The notes below the pieces were generated by a model. That model searched no databases, was not told the DNA's origin, and saw only the letters and a list, made by a program, of their open reading frames with translations. Position numbers and translations under genes: made by a program. A stretch of DNA of 64,000 nt from Cacajao melanocephalus (lineage: Eukaryota > Chordata > Mammalia > Primates > Pitheciidae). This document shows, in pieces, positions 29,701 through 42,399 of this stretch (positions are counted from its first letter, which is position 1; each line of letters starts with the position of its first letter). The stretch is taken from the NCBI GenBank assembly GCA_963573385.1, contig CAUYLG010044539.1, positions 78,552-142,551 of the forward strand, read 5' to 3'.

Positions 29701-30875
29701 CTACTGGTTCATCAATCGTATAAGAACTGACAATCTAATTCATGTTTCTTTTTTCCCTGCAGGATCATTTAATTCATCTTAACAAATGGCTGCTTTTTTG
29801 GATACTAATTTAAGTTTTTTTGGTAACTGAAATGTTTGAGATAATTATATATTCACATGCAGTTATAAGAAATAATACGGAGAGATCCCTTGTATGCTTT
29901 GCCCAGGTTACCCCAATGGTAACACTTTGCAACACTATTAGTATTACAACTGGGATACTGACATTGATATAATCCACTCTTCATTCAGACTTCTCATTTT
30001 ACACATATTTGCGTGTATATTACATTCCATACAATTTTATTGCCTGTATAGACTCATGTCATCTAACACCAGAGGCAAGATGGTAAACAATTTCAAAAAC
30101 ACAAGATGCATTCCTGCCCTTTTATAAGAAAAATGACCTCCTTCTCATCTCTCTGACCCTGTATCTAACCCCTGGCAAGCATGGCAAGCACTAACCTGTC
30201 TTCCATTTCTAAAATTTTATCATCTCAAAAATGTTATATAAATGTTATATAAATGGGATCATACGATATATAACCTTTCTGTAATAGACTTATTGGCTCA
30301 GCATAATTCTCTGGAGATGTATATAAACTGTTGCTTGTATCAACAACTGTTGCTTATATAATTGGTCCTTTTTATTGCTGAATAGTATTTCATCATATAG
30401 ATATACTGTAGACATATCACAGTTTGTCTATTTACCCATTAAAGGCCATCTGTGTTGTTTCTAAGTTTTGGCCATTACACATAAAGTTGCTATACAGACA
30501 TGCATGTACAGATTTCAAATGAATACAAATTTTCCTTTCTCTGGTATAAATGTCTAGGATTGCGAACACTGGGTTACACAGAGGTTGCATGTTTAGACAA
30601 AAAACTGACAAACTGTTTTCCAGAGTGGCTGTATCATGTTATATTTCCACCACTAACATGAGTGATCAGTTTCTCCACATCGTCCCCAGCATTTGGTGTC
30701 GTCACTACTGTTTACTTTAGCTGTTCTGACAGATGTATAGTTGTGGCTTTAATCTCTATTTCCCTAATAGCTACTGATGCTGAACACCTTTTCATGTCCT
30801 TATTTAATGCCTGTATGTTCTCCTTTCAATGAAATGACTCTTCACATATCTTAGATTGTTTCGGTTTTTATTATT

Positions 30876-30926
30876 AGAGAGAGAGAGAGAGTGTGTGTGT
30901 GTGTTTGTGTGTGTGCCTGTGTGTTT
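30876..30926 (+). repeat. (GA)n(GT)n microsatellite
   Basis: An AG run followed by a GT run with one TTT break, at the tail side of the inserted Alu-type monomer. Confidence 0.9.
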
Positions 30927-31082
30927 AAGAGCCGGGGTCTCACCATGTTGCCCAGGCTGGAGGGCAGTGCATAGGCAAGATCATAGCATACTGCAGCCTC
31001 CAACTCCGGGGCTCAAATGATGTTTCTGCCTCAGCCTCCTGAGTACTCGGGAATACAGGTGTATGCTACTGCACCTGGCTCT
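30925..31082 (-). mobile_element. Alu-type monomer nested in L1M
   Basis: GAGCCGGGGTCTCACCATG, GGCTCAAATGATGTTTCTGC and TACTGCACCTGGCTC, one monomer only. L1 text resumes after it (TTACTGCTGAGTTTTCAGAG). Confidence 0.75.
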
Positions 31083-31415
31083 TACTGCTGAGTTTTCAGA
31101 GTTCATTATACATGCCAGATACTAGTCTTTTACTAGATATGTGGTTTAACAGATACTTCCTTCCAGTATCTAGTTTGTCTTTTGTATCTTTTCATATGAG
31201 CTCTCACACAGCAAAATTTTTAATTTAATTGGATCCAATTTCTCAATTGTTCTTTTATGGATTAGGCTTCTGTAGTCAAATATAGTAACTCTTTGCCTGT
31301 CTCCAGATCTGGAAAATTCTCTCCTCCGCTTTTTCCTAAAAGTTTTATAGCTTTGTGCTTTACATTTAAGTCTGTAATCCATTTTGTATTTTTGCATAAG
31401 GTGTGTGTGAAGTTT

Positions 31416-31453
31416 AGGCTCATCATTTTTGAAAAGGCTCATCATTTTTGAAA
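31416..31453 (+). repeat. 19-bp tandem duplication
   Basis: Two perfect copies of AGGCTCATCATTTTTGAAA inside the L1M, a simple local slip. Confidence 0.95.
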
Positions 31454-32555
31454 AAGCTATCCTTCCATTGTATTGGTTTTGTAACTTTGCTAAAAATCGG
31501 TTGGATATATTTGTGTGGGTATATTTCTGGGTTCTATTTTCTGTTCCATTGTCTACGTGTCTTTCTACCAATAACACACAGTACTGATTACTATAGCTAT
31601 ATAGTATAAGCTTTTACATTAGGTAAGGTAATTTCTCATTTTTTTCTTCTTTGTCAAGTCTCTATTCTAGAGACTGTGTCTTTACATATACAGTTTTAAA
31701 TGTTTATGTCTACAAAATATCTTGGTTGAATTTCAATAGAAAACGCATTAAACCAACAGATCAATTTAGGCAGAATCAATGTCATTATTATGTTGAGGCT
31801 TCCAATCCATAAACACAGTATATGTCTCTCCATTTACTTAAGTCTTGTTTCATTTCTTTCCAGTATTTTGTGATATTCACTATATAAATCCGGTACATTG
31901 TTTGTTAATGTATACTGAGGTACCTTATTTTCTTTGAATTGACTAAAAATAATATTGTTTTTAATTTTGGTTTCTGCATGTTCAGCATATACAAATACAA
32001 CTGATTTCTTTATTCTGTGACCTTACTAAATTCACCTGGTAGTTCTAGGAGCTTTCTGACAGGTTGCTTGGGATGTTCTACATAGATAATCACACTATCT
32101 ACAAATAGGGACAATTTTAGTTCTTCCTTTACAAACCACATACCTTTCACTTCTTTTTCTTGCCTTACATGGCATTGGCTAGAACTTCCAGCACTATGCT
32201 GAATAAGAGCAGTGATGATGGACATCATCACCTTGCTTCTGAATCTCAGAGGAAAGCATTTCGTCTTTCACCATTAAGTATGATGTTACCTGAGAGGTTT
32301 TTTCGGTGCTCTTTATCAAGATGAGGCAATTCCTTTCTATTCCTTTTATCAGAAATGAGTATTGGATTTCATCAAATGCTTTTCTTCTATCAACTGATAT
32401 GATCATTTTTTTCTTCTTAGCTTTTAATATGGGGAAATTTAGAGTATTCTTTAAAAGATATTTCAAACAATTAACAAGTACTAGATCCTATCAACCAAGT
32501 GGGGCACTTGGGTGGATTTTTTTCTTTATGTAGGATCGTTAAACCTGCCTCACCT

Positions 32556-33331
32556 TCAAATCTAATGAAAATAAGGGACTTACGGCCTATCTGGCTGATT
32601 AATCATCAAGAAAAGATAGTATCAAGTTTAATATAACGTGCCAAAAGTTGAATATACATGTAACAGTTTTTCAGCTCATTCTCAACCCACAAAGCATTAT
32701 TCAACTAACACACATGTATTTTGAGAGGCATTATAGCATAATGGTTAAGCGCTCTGCCATTTATTAGTTTGTGACTATGCAAGTTACTTAATTCCTATGT
32801 AACTGTCTACAATGTAATTTTTTTAAAGAAAAGAGGTACAGATGTGTGTTTAAGTGCTGATGCATAAAAGCCTCACTAAATTGGGAAGAAAGAGAGCAAG
32901 GAGGTAAAAGAAAAAACAATTCACACAAAAGGAGTTAGAGGCCAGGTCAACAGTATATAGTAATAAACAGATCTCGTCCTCAATTTTAACAGTTCAGTAT
33001 CTGTTATTTGAAGTGTGGTCCTTACACTGGTTAATAGTTCTCAAATTATTTGTTACAGGTCTGCTGCAAGATAAGGAGCTTTTATCTTCAGGGTGATAAG
33101 CGTCTAAAGTTAAAAAAAAAAAAAAAAAAAAAGGTGAGGAGGGGAGCTTGTGCCAGAATGTAAATCAACAGTGAAACTTAGCACTGTTTAGTTCAGTTAT
33201 TTAGACAGAAAACCTGCTTTAAACATATTATTTTTTAAAAGCTGACACAAATTCTATATATTTATTGTGTAAAACATGATACTTTGAAATATGTATATGC
33301 TGTGGAATGGCTATGAGGTAATAAACACATT
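32556..33331. other. Intron 2 stretch with MIR and poly(A)
   Basis: A MIR-like piece (GCATAATGGTTAAGCGCTC, then TGACTATGCAAGTTACTTAA) lies at about 32725-32830. Its tRNA-like start is MIR ancestry rather than a tRNA gene. An A23 run is at 33110-33132. The rest is unassigned. Confidence 0.6.
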
Positions 33332-33624
33332 CGGCTGGGTGCGGTGGCTCATGCCTGTAATCCCAGAACTTTGGGAGGCCAAGGTGGGCAGATTGCTTGA
33401 GCTCAGGAATTAAAGAACAGCCTGGACAACACGGCAAAACCCCATCCCTACCAAAAATACAAAAACTTATCTGAGCATGTTGGTGCGCACCTTTGGTCCC
33501 AGCTACCTAGGGGGGTAGGAAAACTGCTTAAGCATGAGAGGCAGAAGTTGCAGTAAGGCAAGATTGCACCACTGCATTCCAACCTGGGTGATAGAATGAG
33601 CCCGTCTCAGAAAAAAAAAAAATT
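33332..33624 (+). mobile_element. Alu element (old, AluJ-like)
   Basis: CGGCTGGGTGCGGTGGCTC to CCGTCTCAGAAAAAAAA, with several small deletions. Confidence 0.92.
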
Positions 33625-33735
33625 AACACATACATTACCTTACATGTCTTTTTTTTGTGGCGAAGACAAACTCTACTGTCAGTGATTTTTCAAGAATATA
33701 ATAAATTGTCATTAACTACAGTTCATAATTATGTG

Positions 33736-34072
33736 ATATGGTTTGGCTGAGTTCCCAACCAAATCTCATCTTAAATCGTAACTCCCACAATTCCCATGTG
33801 TTGTGGGAGGTGACTGAATTATGGGGGTGGGTCTTTCCTGCACTGTTCTTGTGATAGTGAATGAATCTCTAGAGATTTGATGGCTTTAAAAACAAGAGTT
33901 TGCCTGCACAAACTCTCTTGTCTGCTGTCATATGGGACAGGCTTTTCACTTTCCGCCATGATTGTGAGACCTCCTCAGCCACATGGAACTGAGTCCAATA
34001 AACCTCTTTCTTTTGTAAATTGCCCAGTCTCGGGTATGTCTTTATCAGCAACGTGAAAACTGACTAATATAC
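33736..34072 (+). mobile_element. Solo THE1-type LTR (MaLR/ERVL)
   Basis: About 335 bp, beginning TGATATGGTTTGGCTGAGTT and ending GTGAAAACTGACTAATATA. It has GGGGGTGGGTCTTTCCTGC and the polyadenylation motif region AATAAACCTCTTTCTTTTG. No internal retroviral genes flank it, so this is a solo LTR left by recombination. Antisense to KPNA3, intron 2. Confidence 0.9.
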
Positions 34073-34394
34073 CATGTTCTACAATAGAGGTCTTGAACTT
34101 ATCTCTCCTAACTGAAATTGTTTATATTTTGATCAGTATCTCCCCAAATCCCTGTGTCCCCTACCCCTGGCCCCGGCTCCAGCCCCTGGTTACCACCATC
34201 CTGCTCTCTACTATGAGTCTAGCTTTTTTTAGACTCCATGTATAAGTGAGAGCATGTGATATTTGTCTTGTGTGCCTGGTTTATTTCTGGTAACATAACG
34301 TCCTCCAAGTTCATCCATGTTGTTGCAAAAGAGAGGATTCCCTTCTTTTAAGACTGAAAAGTATTCCACTGTGTATACATACCACATTTTCTTT

Positions 34395-34449
34395 TTCTAT
34401 TTGTCTCCTGGTGGACAGTTGTCAACTGTCCACCAGGAGACAAATAGAA
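34395..34449. repeat. 55-bp perfect palindrome
   Basis: Arms 34395-34421 and 34423-34449 are exact reverse complements (27 of 27) around a single central T at 34422. The left arm starts TTCTATTTGTCTCCTGG. It could form a near loop-less hairpin or cruciform. Confidence 0.98.
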
Positions 34450-34500
34450 CCATTATTATACTGCACCATTATTCACAATATCCAAGATAAGGAATCAACC
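34450..34500. other. Flipped L1 segment beside the palindrome
   Basis: CATTATTCACAATATCCAAG and AAGGAATCAACC are L1 sense-strand text, whereas everything around is L1 antisense. The segment is therefore inverted within the host L1. Confidence 0.8.
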
Positions 34501-35640
34501 TTATGGGAGTGCAGGTACTTCTTCAACATACTGGTTTCATTTTTCCTTTGGATACATACACAGTAGTGGGATTGCTTGATCACATGGTAGTTCTATTTTT
34601 AATTTTTTGAGGAACCTCCCCATACTGCTTTCCATAATGGCTATACTAATTTATATTCCGACCAAGAGTGTACAAGAGTTTCATTTTCTCCACATCCTCA
34701 CCAACATGCATTATCTTTCATCTTTTTGATAACCGTTATTCTAACAGGTATAAGATGATACCTGACAGTAGTTTTAATTTTATTTCTCTGGTGATTAGTA
34801 ACGAACAATTTTTAGTATACCTATTAGCCATTTCTGTTTTGAGAATGTTTATTCTGGTCTTTTGCCCATTTTTTAATTGGTTTGTTTTCTTGCTATTGAG
34901 TTTAGTTCTTTATATAATATTAACCCCTTATCAGATATACGGTTTGCAAATATTTCCTATAGGCTGTCTCTTTAATAGTCTCTTTCGCTGTGCAGAAGCC
35001 TTTGCCCAGAATATCATGAATATTTTCCCCTGTGTTTTCTTCTAGTAGTTTTACAGTTTCATGTCTTATGTTTAAATTTTTAATTTATTTTGAGTTGGTT
35101 TTTGTATATGGAATGCACTAAGGGCCTGGTCTCATTCTTCTGCATGTAGACAGCCAGTTTTCCCAAGACCATTTATTGCATGTCCTTGGCACCTATGTCG
35201 AAAATCAACCAACCACAAATGTGTGGATTTATTTCTGGGCTCTCTGTTCTGTTCCACTGTTTATGTCACTATAATGCTGTTTTGATTACTATAGTTTTGC
35301 AGCAGATTTTCATAACAGGTAGTGTGATGCTTCTGGGTTCATTTTTTTTAAGACTGCTTTGGCTATTTGAGGTCTTTTGTGGTTTTACACAAATTTTAGG
35401 GTTTTTTTCTTATTTTTCTATTTCTGTGAAAAAATGCCACTGGGGTTTGATAGGGATTGCACTGAATCTGTACATCACTTTGGGCAGTACTGATATTTTA
35501 ACTATACCAATTCTTCCAAATCCATCAACATGGGGTATCTTTCCATTTACTTCTGTCAGAAAGACTCTTGAAGGAAGCAGTGCCTTCTTTTACATTTTGG
35601 CACAAGTTCTCTAACTTGTCAAAGATCAGGTAGCACTGCT

Positions 35641-36739
35641 TTTGAGTAGCATTGCCTGTATCAAAGTATTTGTCTTAAAACTTCAATACATGACTTAAAC
35701 ATATGTGCATATTTTTACAGATCGTAATTAAATTTAACTCTTGAATATCAGCACTTATTAAGTATTGACTACATAGCCACAATTTGATTAGGCATTTTGA
35801 GATGAGCTAAGGAAGAGACTTAGGGGTTATCTGGGAGGCTGGGGTGGAGGGATATAGATGGATGGTGAATGTGGTTATTACCTGCACTTTAGAAGCTTAC
35901 AATCTAAGGGAAAATGAAATATTCAAAGCAAAATCCCATGGAGTAAAGTGAGTTACCAATCAACGGACAATAACCACTAGTTCAATTTCTCAATGAAACT
36001 GAGGACTAGCTCTCTTTACTATTCTAGAATCTTAGTCACTAAGTAAAAACACTGTGATTCTCTCCTCAATGGAGCAAAAGAGACAGCAAGGCCTGGAATT
36101 AGGGACAGATACTCTCACCATAAAGAGTGGAGGAATCTTCTCTTGAAGAGCTCTCCCTATCTCTGTGAAATCACATCAAAATCAATTAAGTTTTGTCTGA
36201 ATAAACTGTAGGTGTTGTTTCAAGAAAAGTTTGCTTTCAATTGCTTACTTGGGGAATTCTTAAATTTGAAATAAGAAATTGCTTGAGATTTCTTTAGTTA
36301 ATTTCATTTTTGGTCCTACTATAAGTATTTTCAGAAACTGAACCATAGTAACTGGAAAGGAAATAACGTTATCCAGAAAAAAAGAAAGGGGTCTCGAAGG
36401 CAACCAAGGTGAATATTTAAAAAGATATGTTCTGACAAGCAAGAATTTTTAGTTCTATAAACTAGAGAAGGTAGCACAACAACAGAAGGAGGATCAAGTA
36501 ACCAAATATAAATAAGCTTAGATTTTTAAGTATATTAGAAGGGCTAAGATGATTAAAGCAAGAGAAGGCTTCTGAATACTAGAATTAATATAAAAGTTTT
36601 AAAGTTAAATTACAAGCATGAAAAGTTAAGGAAAAGTAAAGGCCCATATCTGGGGGCAGATGGTGTAATGTTAACAGATGGCAATAAATACATGATTACT
36701 TAATTCCAATTTTACTTCTATTGTATCTATTAAAGAAAG
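35641..36739. other. Intron 2 stretch, partly L2-like
   Basis: At about 35750-35990 (TTATTAAGTATTGACTACAT, GAAGCTTACAATCTAAGGG) it resembles the L2-type text also seen near 1070. The remainder shows no feature. Confidence 0.4.
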
Positions 36740-37035
36740 TAATCTTCATTTGGTGAATGCAAATCCAGACAAAAAAGGACACACACTATTCTACCTATAT
36801 AGAGTTCTAAATACGCAAAATAATCTGTGTTAGAAATCAGAATAATGGTTACCTTTGAGGATAATTAATATCTAGAAAGGGGCTATGGGGTACAGGTATT
36901 CTCTTTCTTGATCCAGGAGCTGGTGGTTACACAAATGTGTTCACATCACAAATATTCATCAAGCTGGATATTTATGATGTGTGGACTTTTCGTATGTATG
37001 TTGTATGTCAACAAAATGTTAAAAAGAAAAAGGAA
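36740..37035 (+). mobile_element. L1M 3' end fragment
   Basis: GAATAATGGTTACCTTTGAG, GGAGCTGGTGGTTACACAA, GTGTTCACATCACAAATATT and a GTATGTTGTATGTCAAC end. Confidence 0.65.
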
Positions 37036-37277
37036 GTTTAAAGTGTTAAGACTGGAAAAAACTCACCTTACTTTATTAAGCTAAGGCTTAGTTCATTTCT
37101 CTTGTCTAAATGACCCAAAGATCTAAAAGAACTTGCAAATAAAATTACCAAAATATTGTTGTGTCCATAAAGGAGTTGACAGGGAACTGGAATCAGCAAG
37201 TATTGTTTAAGCTTATATTAATGTTTGTTAATACGCAAAATGATTGATTACATTAATAGATAAGAGGCATAAAATAA

Positions 37278-37600
<323 letters not shown>

Positions 37601-37899
37601 TCCTATTAGTTTTTAATCCATTGATGCTTTACACAAATAAAATGATCTTCCTTGCTAATGTTCTAATTTTGGAGCTACTGAGCTAATTACATAGAAAATA
37701 TTCTCTAAAATTTTTTAAATTTAGTAAACACATAATATAGCTCTTAGCAAGTATTTTCAAAATTTAATTTTAAAAATGGGGTAGGGAAGGGGTACAGGAG
37801 AATGGATTTCAGGAACTATATACCATACAAATGAGCATGACATTGATTGGCAAAAATTCAAAATATGGTTATTTAAACATTTAGAAAATAAGCTAATTC

Positions 37900-38110
37900 C
37901 AATTTATCCTTCAGGTTTCGGCTTAAATATTATTTCTTCAGACATACCACCTTTGAATACCCAGTTTTAAAAAACTTCACCCTGTTAACTTTCATGGCTA
38001 TTTTTCTTCCATAGCATCATTCACAATTTGTAAGAATATATTTAGTTATGTGATTATTTATATAATGTTTATCTCCATGAGACAATTGCTCAAATAGTAA
38101 TGCTTGGTTG
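37900..38110. mobile_element. L2-derived 3' segment
   Basis: GGCTTAAATATTATTTCTTC, CTTCCATAGCATCATTCAC and TTTATCTCCATGAGACAATT match old L2 3' text. Confidence 0.55.
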
Positions 38111-38364
38111 AATAACTAAATGCATTTCTGATGAAGGCCTTATGAATGCAGTTAAAATGAGCTTCTGGAAATACTGTTGTAAAACTTTACAGATTCGAAG
38201 AGCTACCTAGCCAGTGTATGAAACAAAGTGTGTACTTAAAATAATTAAATAATAAATGCACAAATCTATTTAGTTCTAGTGATTCTAAGAGAATGTGTAC
38301 TTTCAGAATCAAGACCTCCTTCCTTCTCCCTACAACTGAAAAGTTTCAAGATGGTAATTTTTTT

Positions 38365-38673
38365 TAATTTAATTTTTTTTTTTTTTTTTTGGAGACAGAG
38401 TCTCACTCTGTCACCCAGGCTGCAGTATAGTGGCGCAATCTTGGCTCACAGCAGCCTCTGCCTCCTGGGTTCAAGCAATTCTCCAGTCTCAGCCTCCTGA
38501 GTAACTGGAACTACAGGTGTGTGCCACCACACCTGGCTAATTTTTGTATTTTTAGTAAAGATGGGGATTCACCATGTTGGCCAAGTTGGTCTTGAACTTT
38601 TGACCTCAGGTGTTCTGCCTGTGTTGGCCTCCCAAAGTGCTGGGATTACAGGCGTGAGCCATTGCACCCGGCC
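38365..38673 (-). mobile_element. Alu element (AluS-like), inverted-pair partner
   Basis: T22 tail, GGAGACAGAGTCTCACTCTG to GCGTGAGCCATTGCACCCGG. It is flanked by AAGATGGTAATTT repeats on both sides (about 38348-38360 and 38675-38687), a clean TSD. Confidence 0.95.
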
Positions 38674-38791
38674 TAAGATGGTAATTTAATATAGGAAGGA
38701 GATTTAGGAGTGAATTAGATGAGGAAAAGAATCTAACCTAAGACAAACACCAAAGATCTAAGTTTTAAATTTATTGTTTAAAAGATACATG

Positions 38792-39105
<314 letters not shown>

Positions 39106-39209
39106 AAGTATAGATACATGTATATAGAGAGAATTCACTATTATTTTCTTGATTAGCAATTTAAATATTTGTTTCAAATAAAATGTATTCACATGAAAAC
39201 ACAATCTGG

Positions 39210-39490
39210 GGCCAGGCATGGTAGTTCACGCCTGTAATCCCAGCAGAAGCAGGAGGACTGTTTCGAGTCCAGGAGTTCAAGGCCAGCCTGGGCAAAACAG
39301 TGTGACCTTGTCTCGACAAAAAATAAAATTAGCTGGGTGTGGTGGTGTGCCTGTATTGGTAGCTACTCAGCTGGCTGAGGTAGGAGGATCCCTTGGGCCT
39401 GGAAGGTCAAGGCTGCAGTGAGCCAAGATTGTACAATTGCACTCCAACCTGGACAGAGTGGGACACTCTCCCAAAAAAAGGAAAAAAGAA
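39210..39490 (+). mobile_element. Alu element (old, AluJ-like)
   Basis: GGCCAGGCATGGTAGTTCAC to an A-rich GGAAAAAAG tail. There is an internal deletion after GTAATCCCAGCA. Followed by a reverse Alu at 39641. Confidence 0.92.
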
Positions 39491-39640
39491 AACACAATCT
39501 GATGAAGGTAACTCTAAAATCCTCCAAAAATAATGGGAAAAAATACAATAAATTTTAATATCAGTTGCATCCAGTTGGGAAAATACAAGGTTTTTCTACT
39601 TTTATTTATTTTTCTAAATATCTTTAAAAAGTGTGTGTAA

Positions 39641-39952
39641 CTTTTTTTTTTTTTTTGACATGGAGTCTTGCTCTGTTGCCAGGCTGGAGTGCAGTGGCAC
39701 CATCTCGACTCACTGCAACCTCTATCTCCTGGTTCAAGCGTTTCTCCTGACTCAGCCTCCCAAGCAGCTGGAAGTATCGATGTACATGGCATGCAGCATG
39801 CTCCACCTCGCCCAGCTAATTTTTGTATTTTTAGTATAGACAGGGTTTCACCATGTTGGTCAGGATGGTCTCAATCTCTTGACCTCGTGATCTGCCCACC
39901 CCGGCCTCCCAAAGTGCTGGGATTATAAGCATGAGCCACCATGCCTGGCCTT
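39641..39952 (-). mobile_element. Alu element (AluY-like)
   Basis: T15, GACATGGAGTCTTGCTCTG, AluY-type GGATGGTCTCAATCTCTTGA, ending GCATGAGCCACCATGCCTGG. It carries a small insertion (ATCGATGTACATGGCATG-type) near its middle. Confidence 0.94.
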
Positions 39953-40263
39953 TAACGAGTATGTGTAACTTCTACATGGGAAAGAGAGAGGAAGCCCACA
40001 GAAAGAGGATATCAAGGAAAAAGTATCTAACTTCATCAGATATTATGAGAATTTCAGTGACGGTAAAGTGCTTCACACAGGGCCTAGTACCCTGAGCAAA
40101 TGAAAGCTATTATGAATAAGTACCATGCATGATAAAGTATCCAATGACGTGTGGTTTTAGGGATGACCACTAACTTGCCACAGTATTTTCATTATTCAAG
40201 ATATACAGAATTTTAACATCAGAAAAATCTAATTACTTTTCTTTAAACATAAATCAACCTTAC
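39953..40263. other. Intron 2, exon-2-proximal part
   Basis: No repeat or RNA gene recognised, leading to the exon 2 donor. Confidence 0.5.
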
Positions 40264-40308
40264 CTTCCGCAGTTCCACCGTCACTTCATTTCTGTGTCTT
40301 CGCATTGT
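40264..40308 (-). CDS. KPNA3: KPNA3 exon 2 (45 bp): IBB domain, basic segment
   Basis: The exon reads TMRRHRNEVTVELRK, 15 complete codons (about residues 24-38), phase 0 at both ends. Acceptor CTAG and donor GTAAGG flank it on the minus strand. This is the Arg/Lys-rich core of the importin-beta-binding domain, which binds importin beta and, when free, folds back on the NLS groove as an autoinhibitor. The second codon is an ATG (40305-40303) in frame with the protein. Any transcript starting in intron 1 could therefore begin translation here and lose only the first 24 residues. Upstream intron 1 is longer than 23 kb. Confidence 0.96.
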
Positions 40309-40373
40309 CTAGAAAAGAAAATTAAAGATTACATATGTATCAAAATACTCATACTGCTAGCATATAAAGATCT

Positions 40374-40668
40374 TGGCTGGGCGTGTGGTGGCTCATGCCT
40401 GTAATCCTAGCACTTTGGGAGGCTGAGGTAGGCAAATCATTTAAGGTCAGGAGTTCAAAACCAGCCTGGCCAACATGGTAAAACCCCGGCTCTACTAAAA
40501 ATACAAAAAAATTAACCAGGCATGGTGGTAGTCACCTGTAATCCCAGCTACTCAGGAGGCTGAGGCAGAAGAACTGCTTGAACCCGGGAGGCGGAGGCTA
40601 CAGTGAGCCAAGATCCCACCACTGCACTCCAGGCCTGGGCTATATAGATTGAGACTCTGTCTCAAAAA

Positions 40669-40700
<32 letters not shown>
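40374..40700 (+). mobile_element. Alu element with (AAAT)n tail
   Basis: GGCTGGGCGTGTGGTGGCTC to a long AAATAAATAAAT tail, in intron 1 close to exon 2. Confidence 0.95.
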
Positions 40701-40736
40701 AAGATCTGAGGTATTTGAGTTAGAAGTAATTTAATC

Positions 40737-40998
40737 TTGGCTGGGTGCAGTGGCTCATGCCTGTAATCCAAGCACTTTAGGAACCTGAAGGATCACTTGG
40801 GGCCAGGAGTTCAAGACCAGCCTGGCCAACATAACAAAACCCCATCTCTACTAAAAATATCAAAATTAGCAGGGTGTGGCATGCCTTGGCACAAGAATTG
40901 CTTGAACCTGGGAGGCGGAAGTTGAAGTGACCTGACATCATGCCACTGCACTTTAGCCTGGGTGACAGAGTGAGACTCTTGTCTCAATAAACAAATAA
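40737..40998 (+). mobile_element. Alu element, internally deleted
   Basis: TTGGCTGGGTGCAGTGGCTC to CTCAATAAACAAATAA. The right arm is shortened after AGGGTGTGGCATGCC. Tandem with 40374-40700. Confidence 0.92.
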
Positions 40999-42399
40999 TT
41001 TGTAATCTTAAGGACTGATACATCCTATACTTTAAATAATGAGCTACAATTAGTTTAAATAAAGGCTATATGGTCATGGTATATTACTCTTTGAATATAC
41101 TGCCATTTTAATATAATGACAACGAATGTTGAACAATCTTCAAATACCTACATTAATAAAGTGTTATTTGATAACTCTGTAAGCTATCTTTATTCACTGG
41201 AAGATCAGAACTGTACCACTGTTAAAAATTTTACCAAAATGAATATTTACTCCAACTTTTCGTATAACCGAAAAGAAAAATACTTCCATAGCAATATTTG
41301 CAACACTTAACTATTATGAATTATAAGATGGTGCATAACAAAAGATCTACACAGCATATCTACTCCAAAATATAATTAATTTTCTGCTCTATCATCTTAA
41401 TTCACACTAAGATATTTCTGTATAGACAGGAGTGGTGAGTTAACTTCTGAAGAACCACACTAAATTAGGAAACTACACTGAAGAGGTGATTAGTGTAACA
41501 TTTTAAATACCCCTAAACAGGAGTTAGCTCCCAGGTAATAAGTGCTTCAAATATGAATATCTCAATTTACAGACACTGGTTTGATAACCAGCATAAGGAA
41601 AGCTGAAAATAGATTTTTACTGCTAAGGTAGAATCGTTATTCAAGATCCATGAATTGACTAGAAACACAGGCACCTTAATTTCTACCTGTTTGGGGTCTA
41701 AGAATTTGGCAGGCCCTACAGCTCAATGTCAGAGAAGTTTCTCTGTCTAGAAACCCCCTTGATCGTTTGTTCCACCCTCTTAAAGAATTTCATCACCTAA
41801 TCCTAGTCAGAACAATGTGGTATTTGCTTAGGGTTGAAGTTTTCTTACAAGGTGGTAATCTCCAGTGTAAAAGTACTATGCCCATGAAATAAGCTGTATG
41901 ACTTTTGTGACTGCTTACTAGTATATGTTTATGTATGTAGCAGAATTCTAATACTGCGTATATAACTCACTGGTAGCAAAACTTCTAAGGCAAAAGTATC
42001 TATTACCCTCACCTATCTCTAATAATTAAAGATCACTTATTCATCCAAAAGAATCATATGAGTGTAAATGGCCAAAACTGGCTTAGGTCAGTTAAAAAGA
42101 GGTACTAACTCAGTACCACTGAGTTAGTCATGACTTATTCTGCTCTTTGTTCAAATTACAGAAAAAGATGGACTCTTCTCCCACATATTCTTCCCAAGTG
42201 ATCTCACCTACCCTAATGTCTGCAATTAGTTTCAGACCACTCCCAAATACCTATCTATATAGTCCACTCTCTCTCTTAAGTTTTTAATCTATAAGTCCTT
42301 CACACATCCAACAAAAGTTTTACTCAATACATTTATTTAAAACACATTGGGCAATACGTCTGCCAACTAGGAGGCAAGTACAGAATTCACAGTCTAGCA
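40999..42399. other. Intron 1 stretch without recognised features
   Basis: About 1.4 kb of single-copy-looking intron. The open plus-strand stretch at 41116-41310 (64 codons) has no support from splice sites or similarity that I recognise. Confidence 0.5.

Larger units (their letters stand above)
29815..32545 (-). mobile_element. Large L1M fragment, 3'UTR to ORF2 (reverse)
   Basis: About 2.7 kb of inverted L1 in order: 3'UTR (ATATATTCACATGCAGTTAT, AAATAATACGGAGAGATCCC), the 3' ORF2 part (CACATTTGCTATACAGACA-like and GTCTAGGATTGCGAACACTG), the central ORF2 part (ATCCATTTTGTATTTTTGC) and the reverse-transcriptase-encoding part (CTATGCTGAATAAGAGCAGT, GAATCTCAGAGGAAAGCATT). An open minus frame at 31170-31577 is residual ORF2. 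An Alu-type monomer and a GA/GT repeat interrupt it near 30876-31082. A 19-bp unit is doubled at 31416-31453. Confidence 0.82.
34085..35640 (-). mobile_element. L1 3' fragment (reverse), internally rearranged
   Basis: Inverted L1 3'UTR/ORF2: CCTGGTTACCACCATCCTGC, TAAGTGAGAGCATGTGATAT, TCAACATACTGGTTTCATTT, CTTATCAGATATACGGTTTG and GGGGTATCTTTCCATTTAC. It is interrupted at 34395-34500 by a perfect palindrome and a flipped L1 segment. Confidence 0.85.

Noticed and set aside
31170..31577. 135-codon minus-strand open frame
   Set aside because: Residual L1M ORF2 coding text, not a host gene.
32725..32760. tRNA-like start (CATAATGGTTAAGCGCTC)
   Set aside because: It is followed by MIR core sequence and cannot fold a full tRNA; MIRs are tRNA-derived.
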